From Sorangium cellulosum (GTDB lineage: Bacteria > Myxococcota_A > Polyangia > Polyangiales > Polyangiaceae), in the NCBI RefSeq assembly GCF_004135735.1, contig NZ_CP012670.1:5534501-5598500 (forward strand): a stretch of 64,000 nt of DNA, in the 5' to 3' direction. Below are positions 45,049-53,244 of the stretch, piece by piece. Made by a program: the position numbers and the translations under genes. How positions within the stretch are numbered: the first letter of the stretch is position 1; every line of letters starts with the position of its first letter. Under the pieces are notes generated by a model that was given only the letters and a program-made list of their open reading frames with translations, made no database searches and was not told the origin of the DNA.

Positions 45049-46887
45049 TCAGAACACCTGGACGCCGAGCACGACGCCGGGCCAGCCGCGCGTGGCCACC
45101 GTGTCGTCGAGCTGGAGATCCAGGCTGCCGTAGGGGCTCAGCCGGGCGTCCTCGACACTCTCCGCGTAGGCGATGTTGTAGCTCGGCCCGCCGAAGAGCG
45201 CGAGATCCGGGGAGAGGCGGAAGCCGAGGAGAGCGCGCGCCTGAGACATCATGGCCGAGGGGTTGAGCCTCGAGATCTCGTGGAGCGAGTACCCGAGCAC
45301 GTCCACGTCGGCATAGACGCGCTCGGCGATGGAGATGCGGCCGCCCAGGCCGAGCGTGAACACCGTGAGGGGCCGGTCGCCCGCGAGGCGCATGCCGACC
45401 CCGTAGATGTTGTGGAAATGATCGCTGCCGTGCTTGAGCCCGGCCATCACGATCCCGGACTCGAGCCCCCAGACATCGAGGTGGAGCCGGCCGTCGCGGA
45501 TGAAGTTGAGCAGACCGAGCGAGAACGGTGAGTCGCCGGCGTAATTGACGAGCCCGATCTGCGCGCCCTTCACCTTCCCCCGGGCCACGTTCACGAGGCC
45601 GGCCTGCATGCCGGTCGACTCCCCCGTGACGACGTTGGCCAGGCCGATCTGCGCTCCCGAGAGCTCGCCCGTGGCGACGTTGACCAGGCCGATCTGCGCG
45701 CCGTCGACCGGGCCCACGGCGAGGTTCGCGAGGCCGCTCTGCGCGCCCGCGACGGGGCCCGTGGCGACGTTCGCGAGGCCGGTCTGCGCGCCGTCGACCG
45801 GGCCCACGGCGAGGTTGGCGAGGCCGGTCTGCGCGCCGCCGACCGGGCCCACGGCGAGGTTCACGAGGCCGATCTGCGCGCCGTGGAGCGACGTGGAGAG
45901 GTTGACCCCGCCCGTCACCTGCGCGCCGCGCACCGGGCCGGCCACGAGGTTGCCGACCACGGAGATCTGCGCGCCGCACAGGAACGAGGACTCGATGTTG
46001 ACGCCGGCGCTGAGCTCGACGCCGTCGACGCCCGCCGTGTACCCGCCGAGGAGGTTCAGCGAGTAGCGGCGGACGACGTTCGTGCCAACGACGCCGGAGG
46101 TGCCGACGAGCGGGACGACGTCGCCGCCCACGAGGACCGAGCTGGCGCCGGCGAGCGCGCAGGCGGGCGCGGGCCGCGCGCGCGGGGGGCGCGGCGCCGG
46201 GCGGTCCGCGGCCGGCGAGGCGGGAGGCGCTGCGGCCGGCGAGGCGGGCGCGGCGGCCGGCGAGGCGGGAGGCGCGGCGGGCGCCGTGGCTGGTGCGGTG
46301 GGCGCGGCGGGCGCGCGCTTGCTCAGGGCCGCGGCGAGCTCCGCCGCCTCGTCCCGGACGAGGTTGCCCGCGAGCAGGGCGATCGCCTCCGCGGCGCGGC
46401 CTGGGTCCTGCGGGAGATCGATGGTGCGCCCGATGTGGCGGCCATCCTGGGCGTGGAACGTCAGCGTGACCTGCCCGTCGGGCTCGCCGCGCAGGACGAG
46501 CGTGGGCCGCCCGGCGCTCGCGGCGGAGACCGCCGTCACGGGGCCGGCGAGCTCGCGCTCGACGGCCGCGCGCACGGCGTCCGGGTCGAGCGTCCACGGG
46601 GCGTCCTCGACGAGGAGATCGAGGCCCGCGGCGCTCGGCTCCGCGGCGAGCGCGCCCGCCGGGGCGGCGGCGGCCGCGGCGAGCGCGAACGTGGCCGCGA
46701 GCACGCGGATCGCCGCGGCGCCCGCGCGGAGGCCGCGGAGGCCCGCGCCGCGGAGCGCCGGGCCGTGGAGATCCAGGCCGTCGAGGCCCAGGCCGCGGAG
46801 GCCCGCGCCGCGAGCGACCCGCCCGCGCGCGGATCGCGACGATCCCCGCGGACGAGCGCAGGGAGGAGCTGCGTTGCGTGTGTTCAT
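45049..46887 (-). CDS. Outer-membrane-type protein with tandem GAQ repeats
   Basis: 612 aa. After an Arg/Gly/Leu-rich start a signal sequence lies at about 62-82 (LAATFALAAAAAAPAGALA). Residues about 85-185 are a globular, beta-rich domain, then an Ala/Pro linker. Residues about 275-450 hold about ten tandem units of 18 residues of the form GAQIGLVNVATGPVDGAQ. These resemble the LA_2272-type surface repeats, in which each unit should form beta strands. A C-terminal barrel-like region ends in VVLGVQVF with terminal Phe. The function is unknown; a surface-exposed outer-membrane protein is likely. It follows the proline-rich TPR gene by 48 bp in the ECF-sigma operon. The repeats are nearly identical in DNA, so copy number may vary. 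Confidence 0.75.
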   Translation of the reverse strand: MNTRNAAPPCARPRGSSRSARGRVARGAGLRGLGLDGLDLHGPALRGAGLRGLRAGAAAIRVLAATFALAAAAAAPAGALAAEPSAAGLDLLVEDAPWTLDPDAVRAAVERELAGPVTAVSAASAGRPTLVLRGEPDGQVTLTFHAQDGRHIGRTIDLPQDPGRAAEAIALLAGNLVRDEAAELAAALSKRAPAAPTAPATAPAAPPASPAAAPASPAAAPPASPAADRPAPRPPRARPAPACALAGASSVLVGGDVVPLVGTSGVVGTNVVRRYSLNLLGGYTAGVDGVELSAGVNIESSFLCGAQISVVGNLVAGPVRGAQVTGGVNLSTSLHGAQIGLVNLAVGPVGGAQTGLANLAVGPVDGAQTGLANVATGPVAGAQSGLANLAVGPVDGAQIGLVNVATGELSGAQIGLANVVTGESTGMQAGLVNVARGKVKGAQIGLVNYAGDSPFSLGLLNFIRDGRLHLDVWGLESGIVMAGLKHGSDHFHNIYGVGMRLAGDRPLTVFTLGLGGRISIAERVYADVDVLGYSLHEISRLNPSAMMSQARALLGFRLSPDLALFGGPSYNIAYAESVEDARLSPYGSLDLQLDDTVATRGWPGVVLGVQVF

Positions 46888-46935
46888 CGACCGTGCTGTG
46901 CCCGCTCGCCGCGCGATCGTTCACGCGCCGCCGTG

Positions 46936-47883
46936 TCACCGGCCATCGCCGCTCAGCGCCTCGATCAGCGAGCGCGACTCGGTCTGCCGGTAGCCGCCGA
47001 AGGCGCCGCGCGCGAACGGCGCGAGCGCCCTCCGCGCCTCGGCCGCGTGGCCCAGGCGAACCAGGCAGAGCGCGCGGTTGTACCGCGCCTCCACCGCGAA
47101 GCGGCCGCGCGGGGCGGCGGCGAGGTACGTGTCCCACGCGGCGAGCGCGGCGGCCGGGTCGCGGTCGACGAAGTGCGCGCGATGCGCCGCCTGATACAGG
47201 GCGTGCGCGTCGGGCCCGGCGGGCGCCGCCGGCGCGGCCTGGGGGGCGTCGGCCGGCGGCGGGGCCGGCGAGCGATCCGCTTCATCCGGCGCCGCGCGGG
47301 CGGCGGGCGAAGGGGGCGGGACCGCCGCGCGCCTCGGCGCCCGGGCGCTCACGGGGGGCGCGCTGGGCGCGGGCGGGGCCGGCGCGGGCGCCTCGGTCTG
47401 CAGCGGGGCCTCCGGTGGCGCGGGCGGCTCGAGCGGGGGCGGGGCCTCCGGTGGCGCGGGCGCCTCGGTCTGGGGCGGGGCCTCCGGTGGCGCGGGCGCC
47501 TCGGTCTGGGGTGGGGCCTCCGGTGGCGCGGGCGCCTCGGTCTGGGGTGGGGCCTCGGGCGGCGCGGGCGCCTCGCTCCGCGGCCCGCGCCGCGCGGAAG
47601 GCGGCCCGGGCGGGATGTCGGGGGGGTCTGCCGCGGTCAGGCCGAGCTGGGACGCGAGATCGTGCCAGGCGGCCGGGAACCAGCGCGCGGCCGACGCCCA
47701 CGCCACGGAGCCGACGAGCACGGCGGCGAGCGGGACCACCACGCGGACGGTCGTGAGGCGGCGAGCGCGCTGCGCCCTCAGGCTCCGCATCACGCGGGCG
47801 CGCGTCTCACCAGGACGCGCCCGCGATGCGTCTGCCTCCTCGCGCAGGGCGCGCGCGGCCTCGCGGAGCACGTCGTCGTTCAT
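46936..47883 (-). CDS. Membrane protein with Pro-rich repeats and TPR-like tail (ECF operon partner)
   Basis: 315 aa. A short cytoplasmic N-terminus (about 1-40, REAARALREEADAS), one membrane helix (VRVVVPLAAVLVGSVAWA, about 46-63), a periplasmic Pro/Ala/Glu stretch with five 12-residue units of EAPAPPEAPPQT, and a C-terminal TPR-like part (AALAAWDTYLAAAPRGRFAVEARYNRALCLVRLG). Its ATG overlaps the sigma-factor stop (ATGA), the position where anti-sigma factors usually lie. The cytoplasmic part is short and Arg-rich, without a clear zinc-binding ASD motif, so an anti-sigma role is likely by place but unproven. The TPR-type end could bind envelope partners. Confidence 0.75.
   Translation of the reverse strand: MNDDVLREAARALREEADASRARPGETRARVMRSLRAQRARRLTTVRVVVPLAAVLVGSVAWASAARWFPAAWHDLASQLGLTAADPPDIPPGPPSARRGPRSEAPAPPEAPPQTEAPAPPEAPPQTEAPAPPEAPPQTEAPAPPEAPPPLEPPAPPEAPLQTEAPAPAPPAPSAPPVSARAPRRAAVPPPSPAARAAPDEADRSPAPPPADAPQAAPAAPAGPDAHALYQAAHRAHFVDRDPAAALAAWDTYLAAAPRGRFAVEARYNRALCLVRLGHAAEARRALAPFARGAFGGYRQTESRSLIEALSGDGR
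47405..47584 (-). repeat. 36-bp tandem repeat inside the Pro-rich gene
   Basis: Five units with period 36 bp (starts near 47405, 47441, 47477, 47513, 47549), each carrying GGGGCCTCCGGTGGCGCGGG. Three are nearly identical. They encode the 12-residue Pro-rich unit, so unit number can change without a frameshift. Confidence 0.8.
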
Positions 47884-48482
47884 GGCGTCCTCTCTTCCAG
47901 CAGCGTACGGAGCTTCTGTTTCGCATGGAACAGGCGGGTCCGCACCGTCGCCTCGGGCACGCCCAGGATCTCGGACACCTCGCGCGCGCTCCGCTCCTCG
48001 ACCTCGCAGAGCACGAAGGTCGCGCGCTGCGCGGTCGGCAGCGCGTCGAGGGCGCGGTTCAACGCCTGGGCGAGGGCGGCGCGGCCGACCTCCCGCTCGG
48101 GGCTCGGCGCCCTCGCCTCCTCCGGCTCCAGGGCGAGGCGCTCCATGGCCGCGCGGCGGCGCGCGGCGGCGCGGAGGTGGTGGCGGGCATGGTTGACCGC
48201 GATCGCGATGAGGAACGTCTTCAGCGACGAGCCGCCCCGGAATCGCTGCATCGCCTGCGGCAGGCTGACGAAGACGTCGTGCGTGAGGTCCTCGGCGGAC
48301 GCGTCGTCGCCGGTGAGGCGGCGGGCGAACCCGCGCACCGCCGCGTAGTGCTGGTCGTACGCCTCGCCGATCGCGGCGGCGTCCCCTCGCCGCAGCCGCT
48401 CGACGAGGGTGTCCTCCGCGGACGGCGCGTCGTCGGCGCCGCGGGAGAACAGGAACGGCACGAGGAGGGCCATGGTCCTCAT
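47880..48482 (-). CDS. ECF-type RNA polymerase sigma factor
   Basis: 200 aa. Sigma region 2 about 28-95 (YDQHYAAVRGFARRLTGDDASAEDLTHDVFVSLPQAMQRFRGG) and region 4 about 130-190 (ALDALPTAQRATFVLCEVEERSAREVSEILGVPEATVRTRLFHAKQKLR), with no region 1 or 3, define an ECF factor. It would direct transcription in response to an envelope signal. The coupled downstream membrane protein and outer-membrane repeat protein form the likely regulon core. ATG 48482 has AGAGGTGGAG upstream. It is divergent from a Cys-rich lipoprotein gene 456 bp away. Confidence 0.93.
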   Translation of the reverse strand: MRTMALLVPFLFSRGADDAPSAEDTLVERLRRGDAAAIGEAYDQHYAAVRGFARRLTGDDASAEDLTHDVFVSLPQAMQRFRGGSSLKTFLIAIAVNHARHHLRAAARRRAAMERLALEPEEARAPSPEREVGRAALAQALNRALDALPTAQRATFVLCEVEERSAREVSEILGVPEATVRTRLFHAKQKLRTLLEERTP

Positions 48483-48938
48483 CGGGCTCCACCTCTCCGG
48501 CGCGCGCCGGGGCTCCGCGGCCCCTTCCGGCCGTCCCGGGGCCAAGCCCGTTGCCTGCTGCGTCCCGTCGCGATCCATCCGGTCGTCGTCATCGTTACAT
48601 CCGAACGCGCCGGGCGGCGCCGCTCTTTTTCCACCAGCGAGCGTCGGGAGGTCGGGGGCGGCAGGAGGCACAGGGCTTCGTGCCCGGGAGGGAGGAGATC
48701 GTTCATGGCTGCGCGCCCGATTCGTGCCCGGAGGGGTCGGGAACGTTCAACCGCGGCGACAGAAAGTCGGAGGGGCGCTCCTCCCGGCCGGTCCGCGCGT
48801 CGTAAACGTGCGGAGGCGAGCGCGCGGTTGAACGGAGCGCGCGGGGCCGGGCACCCAGGGTCGAGTGGGCAGCGGGCGCCGCGGCGACGGCCGGCGCCGC
48901 TGCCGTGGATCCTTCTCGCCCGTCAGGAGTTACGACCT
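48483..48938. other. Intergenic region between ECF sigma and Cys-rich lipoprotein
   Basis: 456 bp between divergent genes, so it must hold both promoters. On the minus strand TGTAAC near 48600 could be an ECF-type -35; on the plus strand GGGAACGTTC near 48739 could be another. Spacing to a -10 is poor in both, so neither is claimed. Confidence 0.35.
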
Positions 48939-49430
48939 ATGAGCATGCGCAAGGCCTTCGAGTGGGGACTCGGTCTCTCGATGTCTTTCTTCGCCACGAC
49001 GATGATCGGTTGTTACATCGAGGCCGACGAGATCTGCGACTGGGACGAGGACTGCCACTGGGATGAGAGGCCGGATGTCGAGCGCCCGGATCGCGACCAC
49101 GATATCGAGATCCCGGGCGGCGACGACGATGACGACGAGATCCCGGGCGACGGCGACGTGATCGTGGTCGGCGGGACCTCGGGCAGCGGAGGCGCTGGAG
49201 GGAGCTCGGCGGAGGATCCTGGCGCCTGCGAGGCGGACTGCGACTGCCCGAGCGGAGAGGCGTGCGTCGCCGGGGCGTGCAGGACGCCGTGCGCGGCCTC
49301 GTGCGATTGCGCCGAGGGGGAGTCGTGCGTGGAGGGGTACTGCGAGGCCCCGCCCGAGCCGGCCATCTCCTGCGAGGTGGATTGCGACTGCCCCGGCGGC
49401 GCGGCGTGCGTGGAGGGGGTCTGCCGCTGA
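48939..49430 (+). CDS. Cys-rich lipoprotein
   Basis: 163 aa from ATG 48939 with AGGAG 10 nt upstream. The signal sequence ends MIGC (Cys25), a lipobox. The first mature part is strongly acidic (EICDWDEDCHWDE and a run of Asp). The second part has three copies of a short Cys motif (CEADCDCPSGEACVAGACR, CAASCDCAEGESCVEGYC, CEVDCDCPGGAACVEGVCR), each about 32 residues with six Cys, likely disulfide-linked. These motifs are frequent in myxobacterial secreted proteins of unknown function. Longer frames upstream have no supporting start. It may be controlled by the divergent ECF sigma factor, by position only. Confidence 0.8.
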   Translation: MSMRKAFEWGLGLSMSFFATTMIGCYIEADEICDWDEDCHWDERPDVERPDRDHDIEIPGGDDDDDEIPGDGDVIVVGGTSGSGGAGGSSAEDPGACEADCDCPSGEACVAGACRTPCAASCDCAEGESCVEGYCEAPPEPAISCEVDCDCPGGAACVEGVCR

Positions 49431-49595
49431 GCCGCGCGGAGTCATGAATCCTTCATTCGCCGCCGGAGCGCCGCCCCCCTCCCCCACCCAACGTCAACCT
49501 AAGCATCAGCACCAACGCCCAGCGTCGATGTTCACGCATATGGGCTCTTGGACGCCGGGGTCAGGAACGCTGGAATCCAGTCGCCGGCGAGCGGG

Positions 49596-50219
49596 TCAGC
49601 GCCGTGGCGCGGGGGGCGGCTCACGGCGCACGAGGCCGTAGAGCACGATCCGGTGCACCGCGGCGAGCGCGGCCTCGACCTCCTCGCGGGGGCCCTCGAA
49701 CAGCCACGGAGGGGCGAAGCTCGCGTAGGCCCGGAGGAGCGCGCGCGCGGCGACCTCGGGCTCCTCGACGTGGAGCTCGCCCGCGCGCGCGCCGCGGACG
49801 AGCAGGTCGCGGAGCAGCGCGCGCTCCTCGTCGAGGAAGCGGGCATGGGCCGCCTTCACCGCGCGGCTCTGGCAGTGCACGAGATCGCACGCGTGCGCGC
49901 CGCCGTCGGCGAGCGACAGGAACGAGCGCGCGCGCGCGTCGAACACGGCGCGCAGCCGGTCGCAGAACGGCCGATCGCCCTCGGCCGCGGCCCCGCGCAT
50001 GGCCGCCATGACCGCGCGGTGCTGCTCCTGGGACAGCTCCTCGACGATGGCGTCCTTCGAGGCGAACTCCAGGTACACGGCGCCGACCGCGATCTCGGCC
50101 TCGCGCGCGATGTCGGCGACCGTGGTCTTGGCCGGCCCGTACCGGCGCAGGAGCCGCTCCGTCGCCGCGAGGATCCGCGCTCGCCGCTCGCTCGCGCCGC
50201 CGGGGTGACCGTGATCCAT
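49596..50219 (-). CDS. TetR-family transcriptional regulator
   Basis: 207 aa. The N-terminal HTH (ERRARILAATERLLRRYGPAKTTVADIAREAEIAVGAVYLEFASKDAIVEELS, about 10-62) is a canonical TetR_N domain. The C-terminal ligand domain is Ala/Arg-rich and not diagnostic (CDLVHCQSRAVKAAHARF). The ligand is unknown. ATG 50219 begins the domain. It is divergent from a Ser/Thr kinase gene, 326 bp away, and could control it or itself from the shared region. Confidence 0.9.
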   Translation of the reverse strand: MDHGHPGGASERRARILAATERLLRRYGPAKTTVADIAREAEIAVGAVYLEFASKDAIVEELSQEQHRAVMAAMRGAAAEGDRPFCDRLRAVFDARARSFLSLADGGAHACDLVHCQSRAVKAAHARFLDEERALLRDLLVRGARAGELHVEEPEVAARALLRAYASFAPPWLFEGPREEVEAALAAVHRIVLYGLVRREPPPAPRR

Positions 50220-50545
50220 AGCGTGAGCGATGTTCTCTCGAATTCACGCCCGGGGGAAGCGCTCCCGTCGCGCGCGCGGGTCTCAAGGAGCGCCAGACAG
50301 GCAGCCAGACAACATGGAGCGAGGCGGGCAGCCAGGCAGCAGGGGCCAGGCAGCAGGCAGCAGGCAGGGAGACGCGGGCGGCGGCAGGCGGGTGAGGCGG
50401 GGCGCCGCGCGCCGCGACGGAGCGCAGCCCCGCGATTGATCGCCGTGGCTCAGGCGGGTATCGTGGCGTGGGTTTGTGCCGGATTCTCCGTGAAACTCGC
50501 GCGGATCGCGCGATCCGCGCTCCGGCCCGCCGGAGGAACTGATCC
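50220..50545. other. Intergenic region between TetR gene and kinase
   Basis: 326 bp, divergent promoters expected. About 50293-50369 is low-complexity DNA built from CAGGCAG/CCAGACAG units. No gene is seen; GGAGG near 50533 is the kinase ribosome binding site. Confidence 0.5.
50293..50369. repeat. CAGGCAG low-complexity repeat
   Basis: Imperfect short tandem units of GGCAGCCAGGCAGCAG type over about 77 bp, with G/C-biased strand composition. Slippage-prone DNA between a regulator and a kinase gene. Confidence 0.6.
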
Positions 50546-52072
50546 ATGACGAGCACCTCGCCGACGCACGACGAAGCCTGTGGGCTGGTTCGAGAGGGGC
50601 AGGTGCTCGCGGGCAAATACCGCGTCGAGCGCGTGATCGGCGCCGGCGGCATGGGCGTCGTCCTCGCCGCGACCCACCTCCAGCTCGAGGAGCGGATCGC
50701 GATCAAGCTGCTGCTGCCGGAGGCGGCGAGGGCGGGCACGCTCGCCGAGCGCTTCATGCGCGAGGCGCGCGCCGCGGTGAAGATCAAGAGCGAGCACGTG
50801 GCGCGCGTGACCGACGTCGGGACGCTCGAGTCGGGCACGCCGTACATGGTGATGGAGTACCTCTCGGGCAGCGACCTCTCGGAGGTCGTCCGCGCGGGGG
50901 GGCCGATGCCCCCGGAGGCCGCGGTGGAGTACGTGCTCCAGGCGTGCGAGGCGATCGCCGAGGCGCACGCCGCGGGCATCGTCCACCGCGATCTCAAGCC
51001 GGCGAACCTGTTCCTCACGCGGCGCGCCGACGGCTCGCCGTGCGTGAAGGTGCTCGACTTCGGGATCTCGAAGGTCGCGACCGGCGGCGCGGATCCGCGG
51101 ATCACCGACACGACGGCGGTGATGGGCTCGCCGCTCTACATGTCGCCGGAGCAGCTCCGGTCGGCCCGCGACGTCGACGCGCGCACCGACATCTGGTCGC
51201 TCGGCGTCATCCTGTTCGAGCTGCTCACCGGCGCGCCGCCGTTCGACGGCGCGACCATGCCGCAGCTCTGCGTGGCGATCATGCAGGGCGCGCCGCGCCC
51301 GCTCGCCGCGTTCCGGGCCGACGTGCCCCAGGCCCTCGAGGCGGTGATCCTGAGGTGCCTGGAGAAGGCGCCGGACCGGCGGTTCCGCAGCATCGCCGAG
51401 CTGGCCGAGGCGCTCGCCCCCCTCGCCACCGCGCGGGCGCGGATCTCGGTCGAGCGGATCGGCGGCATCTCGCGGGCCTCGGCGCCCCCGCAGCAGACGG
51501 TCGTGGCCGAGAACGCGGTGACGTCCCCGACCGTGATGAACACCGTGCCGTCGTGGAGCGGGACGCTCGCGCCGCGCAGGCGGCCGGGGCGGCGCGCCCT
51601 CGTGCTGGCCGGCGCGGGCGTGTCGGTGCTCGCGCTCGGCGCGCTCGGCGTGCTCGGCGCCCGCTCGAACGGGGGCGCTCAGGAGACCGCGGCGTCCGCC
51701 GCCGCCCCGGCCGAGGTCGCGTCGCCGACCGCCACGGCGGCGACGCCGCCGGCCGCCTCCGCGGCGCCCTCGCCGGCGATCACGCCTGGCGTCGAGGCGG
51801 ATCCCGCCCCGGCGACCAGCCTCGCGGCGGCCCCGGTCGGGGCCGCGCCGACGGCGCAAGCCAGCGCCACGGCCCCCGCGCCGCGCCCCGCGACCCCCGC
51901 GCCGCGCCCCGCGGCCCCGACGCCGCCGCGCCCCGCAACTCCGACGCCGCGCCCCGCGGCCCCCGCGCCGCGCCCCGCAACTCCGACGCCGCGCCCCGCG
52001 ACGACGCCGGCACCCCGGCCGCCCGCCGCGCCGACGCCGTCCCCCGGCAACCTGTTCGACGATCGCAAGTGA
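50546..52072 (+). CDS. Membrane Ser/Thr protein kinase (PknB-like)
   Basis: 508 aa. Kinase domain about 25-295: GAGGMGVVLAA, Lys in IAIKLL, HRDLKPANLFL, DFGISK, SPLYMSPEQL. All catalytic residues of an active Hanks-type kinase are present. A linker leads to one membrane helix at about 350-370 (ALVLAGAGVSVLALGALGVLGA). The C-terminal part is periplasmic, with Ala/Pro repeats (PAPRPATPTPRPAA) and ends in a short charged tail. ATG 50546 has GGAGG at 9 nt. The next gene, a TPR/PEGA-type secreted protein, begins 8 nt after the stop, a pairing seen repeatedly in Sorangium-type genomes. Confidence 0.93.
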   Translation: MTSTSPTHDEACGLVREGQVLAGKYRVERVIGAGGMGVVLAATHLQLEERIAIKLLLPEAARAGTLAERFMREARAAVKIKSEHVARVTDVGTLESGTPYMVMEYLSGSDLSEVVRAGGPMPPEAAVEYVLQACEAIAEAHAAGIVHRDLKPANLFLTRRADGSPCVKVLDFGISKVATGGADPRITDTTAVMGSPLYMSPEQLRSARDVDARTDIWSLGVILFELLTGAPPFDGATMPQLCVAIMQGAPRPLAAFRADVPQALEAVILRCLEKAPDRRFRSIAELAEALAPLATARARISVERIGGISRASAPPQQTVVAENAVTSPTVMNTVPSWSGTLAPRRRPGRRALVLAGAGVSVLALGALGVLGARSNGGAQETAASAAAPAEVASPTATAATPPAASAAPSPAITPGVEADPAPATSLAAAPVGAAPTAQASATAPAPRPATPAPRPAAPTPPRPATPTPRPAAPAPRPATPTPRPATTPAPRPPAAPTPSPGNLFDDRK

Positions 52073-52080
52073 GGATCCCC

Positions 52081-53178
52081 ATGAAGAGCTTGCCCATGCA
52101 GCACCTCGGGCGCCTGCTGGCGCTCGCGATGTTCCTCGCCGCCCTCGTGGGCGGCGCCGGCGACGCCAGGGCCGATACGGCGGCGGCGCAGGCCCTGTTC
52201 GACGCGGCCAGGCAGCTCATGGCGCAGGGCAGGCACGCCGAGGCGTGCCCCAAGCTCGAGGAGAGCCAGCGGCTCGACCCGGGGATCGGCACGCAGTTCA
52301 ACCTCGCGGCCTGCTACGAGCACATCGGCCGGACCGCGAGCGCCTGGTCGATGTTCCTCGAGGTGGCCGGCGCGGCCAAGGCCGCCGGCCAGCCGGAGCG
52401 CGAGAAGGTCGCGCGCCAGCGCGCCGCGGCGCTGGAGGCGAAGCTCATCCGGCTGACGATCACCGCGCCGCCCGACGCCCCCGAGGACCTCCAGGTGAAG
52501 CGCGACGGCGCGCCCGTCGGGCGCGCGCAGTGGGGCATCCCGGTGCCGGTCGATCCCGGCAAGCACACCGTCGAGGCGGTCGCCCCGGGCCGGCGGCCGT
52601 TCGCCAGGACCGTCGAGCTCACCACCCCGGGCGCGTCCGAGACCGTGGCCATCCCGCGGCTGCCCGCGGGCAGGGTGGCGACGCCCGCCGCCCCGCCCCC
52701 GCCCCCGCCGGCGACGGGCCCCGGCCTGCCCCCGGTCGCGCCGCGCGCGCCCGCGGCCGCCGCAGCGCCGACGCCGGCGGCCCCGCCGCAGATGCGGCGC
52801 CGCAGCAAGGGGATGATGGTGACCGGCATCGTGCTGATCAGCGTCGGCGCCGTCGCCGTCGTCGGCGGGGGCCTGGCGATCGCCGCCGCGTGCCCGGGCG
52901 ACACGTGCGACGACACCGAGGACACCTTCCTCGGCTACGACGAGTACGGCGAGCCAATCTACATGAGCGGCTTCGATAGCGGCGAGGACGACTCGGCCGC
53001 GGCCGCCGGGGTCGCGCTCGTGCTCGGCGGGATCGTCAGCGCCGGCGTCGGCATCCCGCTCGCCATCATCGGCGGCCGCAAGGTGCCTGTCCAGCCGGAG
53101 AAGAGGGCCGCCGCGGCCGCCGCCGCGCCCGAGCTCGTGCTCGGCCCGCGGTACGCGGGGCTCCGCTGGTCGATGTGA
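52081..53178 (+). CDS. Exported TPR / PEGA-like protein, kinase-operon partner
   Basis: 365 aa. Signal peptide about 1-32 (LLALAMFLAALVGGAGDARA). TPR-like region about 35-125 (AQALFDAARQLMAQGRHAEACPKLEESQRLDPGIGTQFNLAACYEHIG). PEGA-like beta domain about 130-205 (LTITAPPDAPEDLQVKRDGAPVG, VPVDPGKHTVEAVAPGRRPF). A Pro-rich stretch is followed by two hydrophobic segments (about 245-265 and 310-335) enclosing an acidic Tyr/Asp loop. The start is ATG 52081, 8 nt after the kinase stop. Such proteins may sense or scaffold for the kinase; nothing enzymatic is seen. Confidence 0.75.
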   Translation: MKSLPMQHLGRLLALAMFLAALVGGAGDARADTAAAQALFDAARQLMAQGRHAEACPKLEESQRLDPGIGTQFNLAACYEHIGRTASAWSMFLEVAGAAKAAGQPEREKVARQRAAALEAKLIRLTITAPPDAPEDLQVKRDGAPVGRAQWGIPVPVDPGKHTVEAVAPGRRPFARTVELTTPGASETVAIPRLPAGRVATPAAPPPPPPATGPGLPPVAPRAPAAAAAPTPAAPPQMRRRSKGMMVTGIVLISVGAVAVVGGGLAIAAACPGDTCDDTEDTFLGYDEYGEPIYMSGFDSGEDDSAAAAGVALVLGGIVSAGVGIPLAIIGGRKVPVQPEKRAAAAAAAPELVLGPRYAGLRWSM

Positions 53179-53180
53179 TC

Positions 53181-53233
53181 GCCGGCGCGGCCCGCCGCGC
53201 GTTCGCGCCGGCGCGGCGCCCGCCGCGCGTTCG
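53181..53233. repeat. Tandem repeat between convergent genes
   Basis: Two units (53181-53205 and 53207-53233) of GCCGGCGCGG-CCCGCCGCGCGTTCG, the second with two extra bases. It includes CGCGCCGGCGCGGCGCCC at 53204-53221, shared with 42338. Probably a terminator region. Confidence 0.5.
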
Positions 53234-53244
53234 TGACAGCGCGC

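Noticed and set aside
47405..47584. CRISPR-like array
   Set aside because: The repeats are contiguous 36-bp units inside a coding frame with no spacers and no cas genes.
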